This document shows positions 26,555-34,000 of a stretch of 64,000 nucleotides of DNA, piece after piece; positions within the stretch are counted from its first letter, which is position 1; the number at the start of each line of letters is the position of its first letter. The notes beneath the pieces were generated by a model that did not search any database, was not told the DNA's origin, and saw nothing but the letters and a program-made list of their open reading frames with translations. The stretch comes from Gulosibacter hominis (lineage in GTDB: Bacteria > Actinomycetota > Actinomycetes > Actinomycetales > Microbacteriaceae): assembly GCF_904842695.1 (NCBI RefSeq), contig NZ_CAJGWQ010000004.1, positions 62,001 through 126,000 on the forward strand, written 5' to 3'. Both the position numbers and the translations under genes were made by a program.

Positions 26555-27076
26555 TCATTTATCGACTTCGCTATCGCACTTTGCCAGAACAGTTTCGACG
26601 AGATCAAATATCTCTGCCGCGAACGCTACGACCCGAATATCTGCGACTTTGGTTTCAGTCTTCAGCAGCGTCGTGACCGCGATTTCAACGGCGTCGCGTA
26701 GCGGCCAGCGGTATACACCGGCACTGATGAGCGGGAACGCGATGCTGCGCGCCCCGAGTTCGTCAGCAACCTCAAGCGAACGGCGATAACAGGACGCGAG
26801 CAGATCGGGGGCGCGATTGCCGGCTCCGTAGTTTGGACCAACGGTGTGAATTACCCATTTGGCGTTCAGCGCTCCTGCTGTCGTATATCCGGCATCGCCA
26901 GTCGCGAGACCAGTCGGGAACCGTTCAATGCAGTCGGCCAACACTGCCGGGCCACCTGCTCGGTGAATGGCCCCGTCGACACCACCGCCGCCACGCATCC
27001 GTGTGTTAGCGGCATTAACAATTGCGTCTACTTCTTGTTTGGTGATGTCGCCCAAAATGGCGCTGATTCGACCCAT
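26555..27076 (-). CDS. Macrodomain ADP-ribose hydrolase (YmdB-like)
   Basis: The 173-residue single macrodomain protein most resembles O-acetyl-ADP-ribose deacetylases and mono-ADP-ribosyl hydrolases. Visible motifs: GDITKQEVDAIVNAANTRM with the ligand-binding Asn-Ala-Ala-Asn, the glycine loop GGGGVDGAIHRAGG, GDAGYTTAGAL, and IAFPLISAGVYRWP, the second diphosphate loop. It removes ADP-ribose adducts or O-acetyl-ADP-ribose in the cytoplasm. No ADP-ribosyltransferase or sirtuin is adjacent, so the source of its substrate is unknown. It is convergent with the DUF2087 gene and divergent from an LpqH-like lipoprotein gene. Confidence 0.92.
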   Translation of the reverse strand: MGRISAILGDITKQEVDAIVNAANTRMRGGGGVDGAIHRAGGPAVLADCIERFPTGLATGDAGYTTAGALNAKWVIHTVGPNYGAGNRAPDLLASCYRRSLEVADELGARSIAFPLISAGVYRWPLRDAVEIAVTTLLKTETKVADIRVVAFAAEIFDLVETVLAKCDSEVDK

Positions 27077-27264
27077 AGCAAAAATATAGCGGGACGTTCG
27101 TCGGCGTCGAACACGAGAACTACAAACAGCGCCCGGTCTTCGGAGACGGTTGATTCCTCATCTCATCCCAAAGTCGAAACCGGCTCGACCAGTTGCATGA
27201 TGCTTCCACACCGCTAGCGGCAGTAAGTTTCTTAGCACGCCCCAGCGAGTAGGAGAGTTGACTG

Positions 27265-27789
27265 ATGAAACGAGCTTTGGGAACGATCACCGCCGCACTG
27301 GCCGCTTCGGCACTCCTCGCCGGCTGTGCTGAGCAGAGCGAAGACGCGGCCACCGCTACCACCGATGCTGCCGGCGAACAGACTGTCCACGAGACAGAGC
27401 TCTCAACAACAGAGGGTGACGCAACTCAAGATGTGGGGAACGGTGGTGCGAACACGGCATCCCTCACCGTAGCTGGACAAGACATGTCAATGGCAAATGG
27501 CCGCGTCAGCTGCGAAGAGGCAAACGGCACGACGACCATACGAGTTGTCGACAACGCGCGCCCCGAAGAAGGGATCGGTGTGCTGCTCAACCAGGGCGAG
27601 CTGTCGACCTTCAGCGCCACACTCGACGGAACCAGCCTCACTGTTTTCCCGGGCAACACCGGCGAAGCAACCCTCAAGGTTGATGGCAAGAGCTATGAGA
27701 TTTCGGGGATCGCAATCGCGGCAGACATCGCGAACCCCGCTGCCGAGCCCGAGTCACTGGAGTTTTCGTTTAGCGTCACCTGCCCGTAG
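27265..27789 (+). CDS. LpqH-like lipoprotein
   Basis: The 174-residue protein has a signal peptide with lipobox LLAGC (Cys21), a Thr/Glu/Asp-rich linker (to about 65), and a C-terminal domain like the mycobacterial 19-kDa antigen LpqH: a short beta strand with GQDMSMANGRVSC, GNTGEATLKVDGKSYEISGIA, and a final Cys in FSVTCP. The two cysteines outside the lipobox (VSC and TC) would form the family disulfide. Its role is unknown; LpqH proteins are surface-exposed in related organisms. A good start precedes it (GTAGGAGAG before ATG 27265). It may be expressed alone. Confidence 0.8.
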   Translation: MKRALGTITAALAASALLAGCAEQSEDAATATTDAAGEQTVHETELSTTEGDATQDVGNGGANTASLTVAGQDMSMANGRVSCEEANGTTTIRVVDNARPEEGIGVLLNQGELSTFSATLDGTSLTVFPGNTGEATLKVDGKSYEISGIAIAADIANPAAEPESLEFSFSVTCP

Positions 27790-27930
27790 CGGCATCTCAT
27801 CGAAACCGGTTGAGCCAGCACGGCCGCTCTCAGCGAGCGGTTCTCGGGAGAAGCCGGTGTTTAATCAGCCAAAACGAGGCAGAAATCGATAGTGTCTGCG
27901 CGCACATCTGATAACCCCTGAGGAAACAAA

Positions 27931-28404
27931 ATGACTGCACCCGATATCGAGCTTGACCTCGATTCCGCCGATTCGATCCTCGAATTCATGGGCCGATGCC
28001 TGCGATTGGACCAGGAGCTCAACAAGGAAAAACCGTGGGATGGTTTTGTGATGGTGACCGGTTTTGAAGAGGCACATGCGGCAAGCCAGGCCTGGCGATT
28101 TGTCGGCGAGGAGACGCTTCCTACAGGGGTGTACATTGCCAACCCGGCATTGAACCCAGACCTGATGGATCGACTGCACGAAATCACCGCCGACCCGCAG
28201 CGCGGTAGATGGCGGACCTGGGTCGCCCTGTACGACCTCGCCACCGACAGCTTCGACCACACATTCCTGTGGCCCGGAGAAGACGACGGCTACAACGTAA
28301 TTGGCTACGACACCCCAATGTCAGCGATCGAAGCATTAAATCCGGCACATCCGGCCGAACCACCTCAGTGGCTGACTTCGGCCAGGGATACGCCGTCCGT
28401 CTGA
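27931..28404 (+). CDS. Hypothetical protein, first of a tandem paralogue pair
   Basis: The function is not recognised. The soluble acidic 157-residue protein has no signal or membrane segment. It shares about two thirds of its residues with the product of the next gene, starting from an identical TAPDIE N-terminus. The conserved core (WDGFV, QAWRFVGEET, RWRTWVALYDLATDSFDHTF, WPGEDDGYNV, YDTPMSAIEALNPAH) has a W-x-T / F-x-H-x-F pattern that loosely recalls YezG/DUF600 immunity proteins. This suggests an orphan immunity gene, but the resemblance is weak. AGGAAAC precedes ATG 27931. Compared with its paralogue it has a 14-residue C-terminal extension. Confidence 0.75.
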   Translation: MTAPDIELDLDSADSILEFMGRCLRLDQELNKEKPWDGFVMVTGFEEAHAASQAWRFVGEETLPTGVYIANPALNPDLMDRLHEITADPQRGRWRTWVALYDLATDSFDHTFLWPGEDDGYNVIGYDTPMSAIEALNPAHPAEPPQWLTSARDTPSV

Positions 28405-28423
28405 CAAAGCTGAAAGGAACACA

Positions 28424-28855
28424 ATGACTGCACCCGATATCGAAGTTGACTACGACTCCGTCGATTCGATCCTTGAGGTCATCGGCCGATGCTTGCTGGT
28501 GGACAGAAAACTCAACCAGCGCAAACCGTGGGACGGCTTTGTGGTCGTGTCCGGCTACGAACAGGGACATTCGGCGCACCAGGCATGGCGGTTCGTCGGC
28601 GAGGAGACCCGGATCACTACGGTGTCCGGACTCAATCCGGCGTTCAACGATGCGCTGATTGCGCGGCTGCGCGAGCTCACCGCCGACCCGCAGCGCGGCA
28701 ACTGGCAGACTTGGATCGCCCGATACGACCTCGCCACCGACCGGTTCGACCACACATTCCTTTGGCCCGGCGAGGACGACGGCTACAACGTGCTTGCCTA
28801 TGACACCCCGATGTCGGCGATCGAAGCGCTGAATCCGGCGCATCGAGCCGACTAG
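28424..28855 (+). CDS. Hypothetical protein, second of a tandem paralogue pair
   Basis: The 143-residue paralogue of the preceding gene lies 19 bp downstream with a good ribosome site (AAAGGA). Its N-terminus matches at both DNA and protein level (ATGACTGCACCCGATATCGA in both), showing a local tandem duplication that has since diverged. The same central motifs are kept (WDGFVVVSGYEQGH, AWRFVGEET, WQTWIARYDLATDRFDHTF). No function is assigned; an immunity-like role is conjecture from the YezG-like pattern. The two genes sit beside the repeat region at tRNA-Ala, a typical site for acquired DNA. Confidence 0.75.
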   Translation: MTAPDIEVDYDSVDSILEVIGRCLLVDRKLNQRKPWDGFVVVSGYEQGHSAHQAWRFVGEETRITTVSGLNPAFNDALIARLRELTADPQRGNWQTWIARYDLATDRFDHTFLWPGEDDGYNVLAYDTPMSAIEALNPAHRAD

Positions 28856-28913
28856 CGTCAAACACTAATTGAGAGCCGTAGCAGGCGCGCGGGGCCCCTT
28901 AACCAAAGAAAAG

Positions 28914-28963
28914 CGGCCCCCTCACGGGGACCGCTTTTATTTGGTGGACCTGAGGGGACTCGA
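28914..28963 (-). repeat. tRNA-Ala 3'-end/terminator duplication, copy 1
   Basis: This 50-bp block reproduces the tRNA T-arm edge, 3' acceptor strand, CCA and terminator. It differs from the functional copy in only a base or so. Outside the block towards the tRNA body the match stops at the T-loop (TCGAGTCCCC), the usual crossover region of tRNA integrases. Confidence 0.9.
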
Positions 28964-29063
28964 CTCCCCAACGGCTCCCCCACGCGCAACAGCGCGCGGG
29001 GCCCCTCGCCGCCGGGGCCCCACCAAGGGGTTCTCGTGCCCAGCCAAACTCACCAAATAAAAA

Positions 29064-29113
29064 CGGCCCCCTCACGGGGACCGCTTTTATTTGGTGGACC
29101 TGAGGGGACTCGA
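29064..29113 (-). repeat. tRNA-Ala 3'-end/terminator duplication, copy 2
   Basis: This is the second 50-bp copy, 150 bp from copy 1 and 153 bp from the functional one. About 50 bp to its left (29014-29063) also repeat next to the functional copy (29167-29216), so the unit is longer than the tRNA fragment itself. Confidence 0.9.
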
Positions 29114-29211
29114 CTCCCCATCACCATCTCCACGCGTCGCAAACGACGCGCGGAGCCTCCGGCGACGGGGCCCCACCAAGGGGTTCTCGTGCCCTACCAA
29201 ACTCACCAAAT

Positions 29212-29241
29212 AAAAACGGCCCCCTCACGGGGACCGTTTTT
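29212..29241 (-). terminator. Terminator of tRNA-Ala
   Basis: A 13-bp hairpin (29212-29224 with 29229-29241) has a GTGA loop and terminal T5 on the minus strand. The one non-Watson-Crick position is a U-G wobble in minus-strand RNA and a C-A mismatch in plus-strand RNA, matching its position 3 nt after the tRNA. Confidence 0.88.
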
Positions 29242-29244
29242 ATT

Positions 29245-29320
29245 TGGTGGACCTGAGGGGACTCGAACCCCTGACCCCCTGCATGCCATGCAGGTGCGCT
29301 ACCAGCTGCGCCACAGGCCC
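29245..29320 (-). tRNA. tRNA-Ala (anticodon GGC)
   Basis: The 76-nt minus-strand sequence folds as a cloverleaf. The acceptor stem is GGGCCTG with CAGGTCC. The D arm is GCGC-AGCTGGTA-GCGC. The anticodon stem is CCTGC/GCAGG with loop ATGGCAT (anticodon GGC, reading GCC alanine). The T arm is AGGGG-TTCGAGT-CCCCT. The 3' CCA is encoded. A terminator follows directly, and two partial copies of the 3' half lie downstream on the same strand. Confidence 0.97.
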
Positions 29321-29377
29321 GTGCCGAAGCAACCTCACAAATATATCCCGGCCGCTGCAACTATGCAAATCCTCACA

Positions 29378-30190
29378 TCAGGCCGGATTTTTTCGCGGCC
29401 ACACATCGAAGCCCATTCGAATAATCACCAGCACCAGGAACATGGCAAACGCCACGTTCGCGGCAAACGGACTCAGTGTCGAAGCGATCAGCGACCCCAC
29501 CGGTGTCAGCAGCCCAGCCGCCACACCGATATACGCGGCCGCCCGCAAATCAACATTTTTTTGCCGCACATTCGCGATCGTGCCCGACAGCCCCGTGGCA
29601 ATAATCATCAACAGCGATGAACCCTTCGCCATCAGATCACTCGCCCCAAACACGAGCACAAGCAGCGGCACCACCACAACACCACCGCCAATGCCGAACA
29701 AGCCCGAGGCAACACCCGCCACGAAACCAAGCACCACCAACAGCGCCCCCAGTGCCACATCGAGGTAGATTTCCGACTCGCGATTCGGCAACACCAAAAA
29801 CAGCGACACGATGATCACGACCAAAAACGCCATAAAACTCAATTGCAGGGCGCGTTTCGGCAACCGCTGCAGCAACCACGCCCCCACCGGCGCACCCACC
29901 ACCGAGCCAATCGCCATCAGCGCTGCCAACAAAATATTGACGTTGCCGTGCATCCCATAAGCAATCACCCCGGCCAGCGCGGTCGGCACAATCGCCAAAA
30001 GTGAGGTGCCGGATGCGATCCGCTGATCGATGTGAAACAGATACACCAGCACCGGCACGATGATGATGCCGCCGCCGACACCAAACATTCCCGAGGCGAG
30101 TCCGACCGCAGCACCGAGCAGCAGCAAACCCCACCAGGGGCTGCGCGTGGATTGGACCTCGTTCACCACTCCCCCGCCCGTATTCACCAC
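29378..30190 (-). CDS. TSUP (TauE/SafE) family membrane transporter
   Basis: TSUP proteins export sulfite, sulfoacetate or thiosulfate-type anions. The 270-residue protein has about eight hydrophobic segments in two repeats, each with the glycine signature: LASGMFGVGGGIIIVPVLV (about 32-50) and VASGLFGIGGGVVVVPLLV (about 162-180). Several in-frame GTG starts are possible (30190, 30187, 30169, 30166). The last pair follows GGGGGAG, so the true start may be about eight codons later. A CsoR/CstR-like palindrome lies just upstream, suggesting control by a metal- or persulfide-sensing repressor. It ends next to tRNA-Ala. Confidence 0.85.
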   Translation of the reverse strand: MVNTGGGVVNEVQSTRSPWWGLLLLGAAVGLASGMFGVGGGIIIVPVLVYLFHIDQRIASGTSLLAIVPTALAGVIAYGMHGNVNILLAALMAIGSVVGAPVGAWLLQRLPKRALQLSFMAFLVVIIVSLFLVLPNRESEIYLDVALGALLVVLGFVAGVASGLFGIGGGVVVVPLLVLVFGASDLMAKGSSLLMIIATGLSGTIANVRQKNVDLRAAAYIGVAAGLLTPVGSLIASTLSPFAANVAFAMFLVLVIIRMGFDVWPRKNPA

Positions 30191-30200
30191 CAGAGAAAAC

Positions 30201-30214
30201 TACCCCCTTGGGTA
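30201..30214. promoter_or_regulatory. CsoR/CstR-type operator candidate
   Basis: TACCC-CCTT-GGGTA is a perfect inverted repeat in a G/C-tract context (CTACCCCCTTGGGTATA), the form recognised by CsoR-family repressors. On the minus strand it overlaps a possible -10 element (TATACC) just before the TSUP gene. CstR members of this family control TauE exporters in other bacteria. Confidence 0.55.
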
Positions 30215-30229
30215 TATTCCCGAGGAAGT

Positions 30230-30661
30230 CTATGCGGTCGCGTCACCCTCCGCCTGGCCGGCTGAACCCGATGCATCCTGTGCGACAGCTTGCTCATTCG
30301 CAACGAGCTGCAGGTCAATCACCGGCGCGTCACGCCAGATGCGTTCAAGCCCGTAAAACAGGCGGTCTTCTTCGTGGAACACGTGCACCACGATGTCACC
30401 AAAATCAAGCAGTACCCAGCGCCCCAGCTGCAGCCCTTCTCGACGCAGCGCCTTTTGGCCGTGCTCGACGCGCAGCCGCTCCTCAACCTCGTCGGCAATC
30501 GAAAGCACCATGCGCTCATTGCGGCCCGAAACCAGCAAAAACGCATCGGTCAGCGGCATGTTCTCGCTCACGTCGAGACCAACAAGGTCGAATCCGCTGC
30601 GCTCATCTGCCGCAGCTGCGGCGGTGCGGATGAGTTCGAGTGCGCGGTCAGTGGCCGTCAT
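30230..30661 (-). CDS. rsfS: Ribosomal silencing factor RsfS
   Basis: RsfS binds ribosomal protein uL14 and blocks subunit joining, lowering translation during starvation. The 143-residue sequence has the family core: [32 protein letters not shown], and [30 protein letters not shown], which ends the conserved domain. It is followed by an Ala/Gly-rich acidic tail. It overlaps nadD by 4 bp (ATGA), the usual bacterial arrangement. It is the last gene of the obg-nadD-rsfS series before the TSUP gene. Confidence 0.96.
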   Translation of the reverse strand: MTATDRALELIRTAAAAADERSGFDLVGLDVSENMPLTDAFLLVSGRNERMVLSIADEVEERLRVEHGQKALRREGLQLGRWVLLDFGDIVVHVFHEEDRLFYGLERIWRDAPVIDLQLVANEQAVAQDASGSAGQAEGDATA

Positions 30662-31317
30662 ACGGTTGTGATCTCCTCAGGTTCGTTGTTTGCGGCGGGC
30701 GGGGCCGCGTCGGCAGCGTCACCCACATAGAGCGAATTTTTAGTGATGTATTGCACCACGCCATCCGGCACCAGGTACCAGACCTGTTTGCCGCTGGCTA
30801 CGCGTGCGCGGCAGTCGGTGGATGAGATCGCCAGCGCCGGGATCTCGAGCATCGACACCCGCTCGGGTGGCAGATTGAGTTCGGGCAGGTCGTGACCGGG
30901 ACGTGAAACCGCCACAAAATGGGCGATCTCAAACATCTCCTCGGCATCTTTCCATTCGAGGATCTGTGCCACCGCGTCGGCCCCGGTAATGAAGTAAAAC
31001 TCGGCGTCGGGCATCAGTTTGCGCAGGTCGCGCAGCGTATCAATCGTGTAGGTCGGCCCGGGACGGTCGATGTCGACGCGACTGACCTTGAAACGCGGGT
31101 TTGATGCGGTGGCAATGACCGTCATCAAATAGCGGTGTTCGGATGCCGAAACCCCGGTTTTCATATAGGGATTACCGGTGGGTACGAAATACACCCCGTC
31201 GAGGCCGAAGTGCTGGGCCACTTCGCTGGCCGCGACGAGGTGTCCGTGGTGGATCGGGTCGAATGTACCGCCCATGATCCCGATACGGGGTCGGGCGGTT
31301 GGCTTCGCGGCGCTCAC
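30658..31317 (-). CDS. nadD: Nicotinate-mononucleotide adenylyltransferase
   Basis: NadD joins nicotinate mononucleotide and ATP to give deamido-NAD in NAD synthesis. The 219-residue protein has the nucleotidyltransferase motif [11 protein letters not shown] at 16-26 and the C-terminal ISSTDCR (usual form ISST-x-I-R), which holds the second ATP site. [10 protein letters not shown] and [15 protein letters not shown] match the family. A C-terminal extension of about 20 residues ([15 protein letters not shown]) is low-complexity. rsfS overlaps its end. In many relatives proA precedes it; here a small membrane protein and obg do. Confidence 0.96.
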   Translation of the reverse strand: MSAAKPTARPRIGIMGGTFDPIHHGHLVAASEVAQHFGLDGVYFVPTGNPYMKTGVSASEHRYLMTVIATASNPRFKVSRVDIDRPGPTYTIDTLRDLRKLMPDAEFYFITGADAVAQILEWKDAEEMFEIAHFVAVSRPGHDLPELNLPPERVSMLEIPALAISSTDCRARVASGKQVWYLVPDGVVQYITKNSLYVGDAADAAPPAANNEPEEITTV

Positions 31318-31327
31318 CGCAGGTGCG

Positions 31328-31564
31328 CTAGTGCTGATCGCCCGACTCGATGATCGGCTGGCCGGGGTGACCGACCGGCTCGTGACGAATCACACGCGAG
31401 CGTTCGGGGTGTGCCTTCGACATGTTGCGGAACGAGAACGTAACGGCCATCAGCGCCATCATGATTGCGAAGGCCGAGATACCGAAAACAATCGGCGGGA
31501 AAACCATGTGGCCGGGAACGACAACCATCGTGTCTGCAGCCTGAAAAAGAACCTGTTCGAACAT
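31328..31564 (-). CDS. Small single-pass membrane protein
   Basis: The 78-residue protein of unknown function has one hydrophobic helix ([23 protein letters not shown] split across residues 20-43) and a basic, His-rich C-terminal tail ([17 protein letters not shown]). ATG 31564 is chosen because AGGA lies about 9 nt upstream; the frame opens 18 bp earlier without a ribosome site. It lies between obg and nadD, 11 bp before the nadD start, so it should be co-transcribed. Small membrane proteins at this place occur in related actinomycetes. Confidence 0.7.
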   Translation of the reverse strand: MFEQVLFQAADTMVVVPGHMVFPPIVFGISAFAIMMALMAVTFSFRNMSKAHPERSRVIRHEPVGHPGQPIIESGDQH

Positions 31565-31600
31565 AGCAACCATCCTAACCAATTCTTCGGGCCGCGATGA

Positions 31601-33106
31601 CTACTCGTCGTCGCCGGCCCACAGCCCGGCTTTGCGCTCCGCCTCGAGTTCGGCGCGCGCGGCTGCCTTCGCATCCATGCGGTCGTAGTATTCCTCGCGC
31701 TTTTCGGCTCGGGTTGGGCGACTGCGCTCTTCAAGACGCGGGTCGGTGCCGTGTGCCGTCATCACTTCGGCGGCGGATGCGAGTGTCGGCTCCCAATCGA
31801 ACACGATGCCGTCGCCCGGGCCAATCACGACGGTTGACCCGGCCTGCGCACCCGCCTTGACGAGTGCATCCTCAATACCGATCTTCGAAAGCCGATCGGC
31901 GAGATAGCCAACCGCCTCATCGTTTTGGAAGTCGGTTTGCGCCACCCAGCGTTCCGGTTTGCGGCCGAGGATGCGGTAAACAGTGCCGTAGCTTCCACCT
32001 TCAACTTGCAACTGGAACGGGGCGCTGTCGACCGCACGCGGGCGCACCACGATGCGCGGCCGGACGGTTTCGGCTTCAGCGCGCTGCGCCCGGTCGGCAT
32101 CAACGATCTCGGCGAGCGCGAATGAGAGTTCGCGCAGCCCCTTATGTGACACTGCCGAAACTTCAAACACCCGGTAGCCGCGGGCCTCAAGATCGCCCCG
32201 CACAAATTCGGCAAGTTCGGCAGCCTCTGGCACATCGACCTTGTTGAGCGCGATGAGGGCTGGCCGCTCAAGCAGCGGCACCTGCCCCTCGGGCACCGGG
32301 TAGGCCGCGAGCTCGGCGAGGATCACCTCGAGGTCGCTAATCGGGTCGCGGCCGGGCTCGAGGGTGGCGCAGTCGAGCACGTGCAGCAGCACCGAGCAGC
32401 GTTCAACGTGGCGCAGGAAGTCGAGCCCGAGCCCGCGCCCTTCACTGGCACCCTCGATGAGCCCGGGCACATCCGCGATGGTGTAGCGCGAGTTACCAGC
32501 CTGCACCACGCCGAGGTTAGGGTGCAGCGTCGTGAACGGATAATCGGCAATTTTTGGTCGCGCCGCACTCATCGCTGCAATCAGCGACGACTTGCCCGCC
32601 GAGGGATAGCCCACAAGCGCCACATCGGCCACCGATTTCAACTCGAGGATGATGCGCGCTTCTTCGCCCGGGGTTCCCAACAGCGCAAAACCGGGCGCTT
32701 TGCGTTTACTGTTGGCGAGCGCGGCATTACCGAGACCGCCGACGCCGCCTTCGGCGACGACGATGCGCATGCCCGGCTCAACCAGGTCGGCCAGTTCGCT
32801 GCCGTCTTCGGCACGCACCACCGTTCCCACCGGCACCGGCAGTTCTAGATCGGCACCCTTCGTGCCGTTGCGAAAATCGCCCATCCCGAACCCGCCAGAT
32901 TCGCTGCGGCGGTGAGCGCGGTGGTGGTAGCTCAACAGCGTGGTGACGTTGTTGTCGGCGACGAGCACGATGTCGCCACCGTCGCCGCCATTACCGCCGT
33001 CGGGACCGGCAAGCGGTTTGAATTTTTCGCGTCGGATCGACATGCATCCATTGCCACCGTCGCCGGCGTTGAGATAGAGCGTCACTTCGTCGACAAAGGT
33101 GACCAT
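31601..33106 (-). CDS. obg: GTPase Obg/CgtA
   Basis: Obg is an essential GTPase involved in 50S ribosome assembly and stress control. The 501-residue protein shows the three domains. The glycine-rich Obg fold (1-158) starts [18 protein letters not shown]. The G domain (about 159-330) has G1 [10 protein letters not shown]3 [16 protein letters not shown] and G4 NKVD. The C-terminal OCT domain (about 345-425) is followed by an acidic/basic tail typical of actinobacteria. GAAAGG precedes ATG 33106. It follows rpmA as in most bacteria. Confidence 0.97.
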   Translation of the reverse strand: MVTFVDEVTLYLNAGDGGNGCMSIRREKFKPLAGPDGGNGGDGGDIVLVADNNVTTLLSYHHRAHRRSESGGFGMGDFRNGTKGADLELPVPVGTVVRAEDGSELADLVEPGMRIVVAEGGVGGLGNAALANSKRKAPGFALLGTPGEEARIILELKSVADVALVGYPSAGKSSLIAAMSAARPKIADYPFTTLHPNLGVVQAGNSRYTIADVPGLIEGASEGRGLGLDFLRHVERCSVLLHVLDCATLEPGRDPISDLEVILAELAAYPVPEGQVPLLERPALIALNKVDVPEAAELAEFVRGDLEARGYRVFEVSAVSHKGLRELSFALAEIVDADRAQRAEAETVRPRIVVRPRAVDSAPFQLQVEGGSYGTVYRILGRKPERWVAQTDFQNDEAVGYLADRLSKIGIEDALVKAGAQAGSTVVIGPGDGIVFDWEPTLASAAEVMTAHGTDPRLEERSRPTRAEKREEYYDRMDAKAAARAELEAERKAGLWAGDDE

Positions 33107-33140
33107 GGCGATCCTTTCGTTCAGTGCTATGAGAATACGA

Positions 33141-33172
33141 GAAGAGGGGCGGATGCTCCTCCGCCCCTCTTC
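33141..33172 (-). terminator. Hairpin between rpmA and obg
   Basis: A perfect 13-bp stem (33141-33153 with 33160-33172) has a 6-nt loop and no T tract. It lies 40 bp after the rpmA stop on the minus strand. It may attenuate read-through into obg or stabilise the rplU-rpmA mRNA. Confidence 0.6.
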
Positions 33173-33211
33173 AGGAATAATTACCGGCGCGTGTGCAGCC
33201 GGTTTTGGTGA

Positions 33212-33469
33212 CTATTCGCCAACCGCTACAACGTTGACGACCTTGCGACCCTTGCGGGCGCCGAATTCGACAGCGCCGTCAGCGAGTGCAAACAGGGTGT
33301 CGTCACCGCCACGGCCGACGTTGACACCGGGGTGGATCTTGGTGCCGCGCTGGCGGACGAGGATTTCGCCCGCGTTAACGACCTGACCGGCAAAGCGCTT
33401 CACGCCGAGGCGCTTCGCGTTCGAGTCGCGACCGTTCTTGGTCGAGCTCGCGCCCTTCTTTGTTGCCAT
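33212..33469 (-). CDS. rpmA: 50S ribosomal protein L27
   Basis: bL27 is a large-subunit protein near the peptidyl-transferase centre. The 85-residue sequence begins [25 protein letters not shown], written here across the conserved flexible N-terminus, and continues with [21 protein letters not shown] and [15 protein letters not shown]. The N-terminus lacks the cleavable extension found in Firmicutes. It follows rplU by 21 bp in the standard L21-L27 operon. Confidence 0.98.
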   Translation of the reverse strand: MATKKGASSTKNGRDSNAKRLGVKRFAGQVVNAGEILVRQRGTKIHPGVNVGRGGDDTLFALADGAVEFGARKGRKVVNVVAVGE

Positions 33470-33490
33470 GAGTTTTCAGCTCCTCGGGAT

Positions 33491-33799
33491 TTACTTGATG
33501 TCGGTGACCTTGACGCGGGTGAGCTCCTGGCGGTGCCCCTGGCGCTTCCGGTAACCGGTCTTGTTCTTGTACTTAATGATCTTGATCTTCGGGCCGCGGA
33601 GGTCGTCGAGAACCTCAGCAGTCACCTTCACCTTGGCCAGCTTTTCGGCGTCGGTGGTGACCTTGTCACCATCAACGAGGAGCAAAGCGGGCAGAGTGAT
33701 CTGGCCCTTGTCGTCGCCAGCGACACGGTTCATCTCGATGATCGAGCCAACCTCGACCTTCTCCTGCCGGGCCCCGGCGCGCACAACTGCGAATACCAC
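33491..33799 (-). CDS. rplU: 50S ribosomal protein L21
   Basis: bL21 binds 23S rRNA. GTG at 33799 gives 102 residues beginning [17 protein letters not shown] after the initiator, the standard length; an open frame to 33829 adds 10 residues with no family match. AAAGGTAGC precedes the GTG. The C-terminal [19 protein letters not shown] is the conserved RNA-binding part. It is the first gene of rplU-rpmA. The 200 bp between it and rne hold its promoter; I see no certain leader element there. Confidence 0.97.
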   Translation of the reverse strand: MVFAVVRAGARQEKVEVGSIIEMNRVAGDDKGQITLPALLLVDGDKVTTDAEKLAKVKVTAEVLDDLRGPKIKIIKYKNKTGYRKRQGHRQELTRVKVTDIK

Positions 33800-34000
33800 T
33801 TCAGCTACCTTTTCTTCCAGCCCACGCACTTAGGTGGGCAAATCGTCTCATTTGATGAGGAAGTACCAAGTCCGCTGCGCCGGGCATCCACGAGATCGCA
33901 ATGCATCCGTTAGCGAACGTGCAACAGCGCCCTACTTTACCCCAGCGAACAGAATCGCGTCAACCGTTGACCGGGTTCGGTTTTGCGGCGCCGCGCTTGG

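Larger units (their letters stand above)
28856..29244. other. Gene-free repeat region beside tRNA-Ala
   Basis: This stretch holds two extra copies of the tRNA-Ala 3' end with its terminator and flanking GC-rich hairpins (GGGGCCCC, GCGCGC). Spaced about 150 bp apart, they form a 2.5-unit tandem array. Open frames through it (for example 29036-29620) are artefacts of the repeats and tRNA sequence; no gene is supported. Confidence 0.8.

Noticed and set aside
28856-29244. GC-rich hairpins near tRNA-Ala considered as a small regulatory RNA
   Set aside because: The hairpins are explained by duplication of the tRNA terminator and flanks; there is no independent promoter that I can see.
29036-29620. 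Open frame of 194 codons across the tRNA-Ala repeats
   Set aside because: It is built from repeated terminator and tRNA sequence (the well-known GPEGTRTPDP-type artefact) and runs into the antisense of the TSUP gene.
33830-34000. Possible L21 leader RNA upstream of rplU
   Set aside because: No clear long stem or conserved leader pattern could be recognised by eye; the region is left as a promoter interval.
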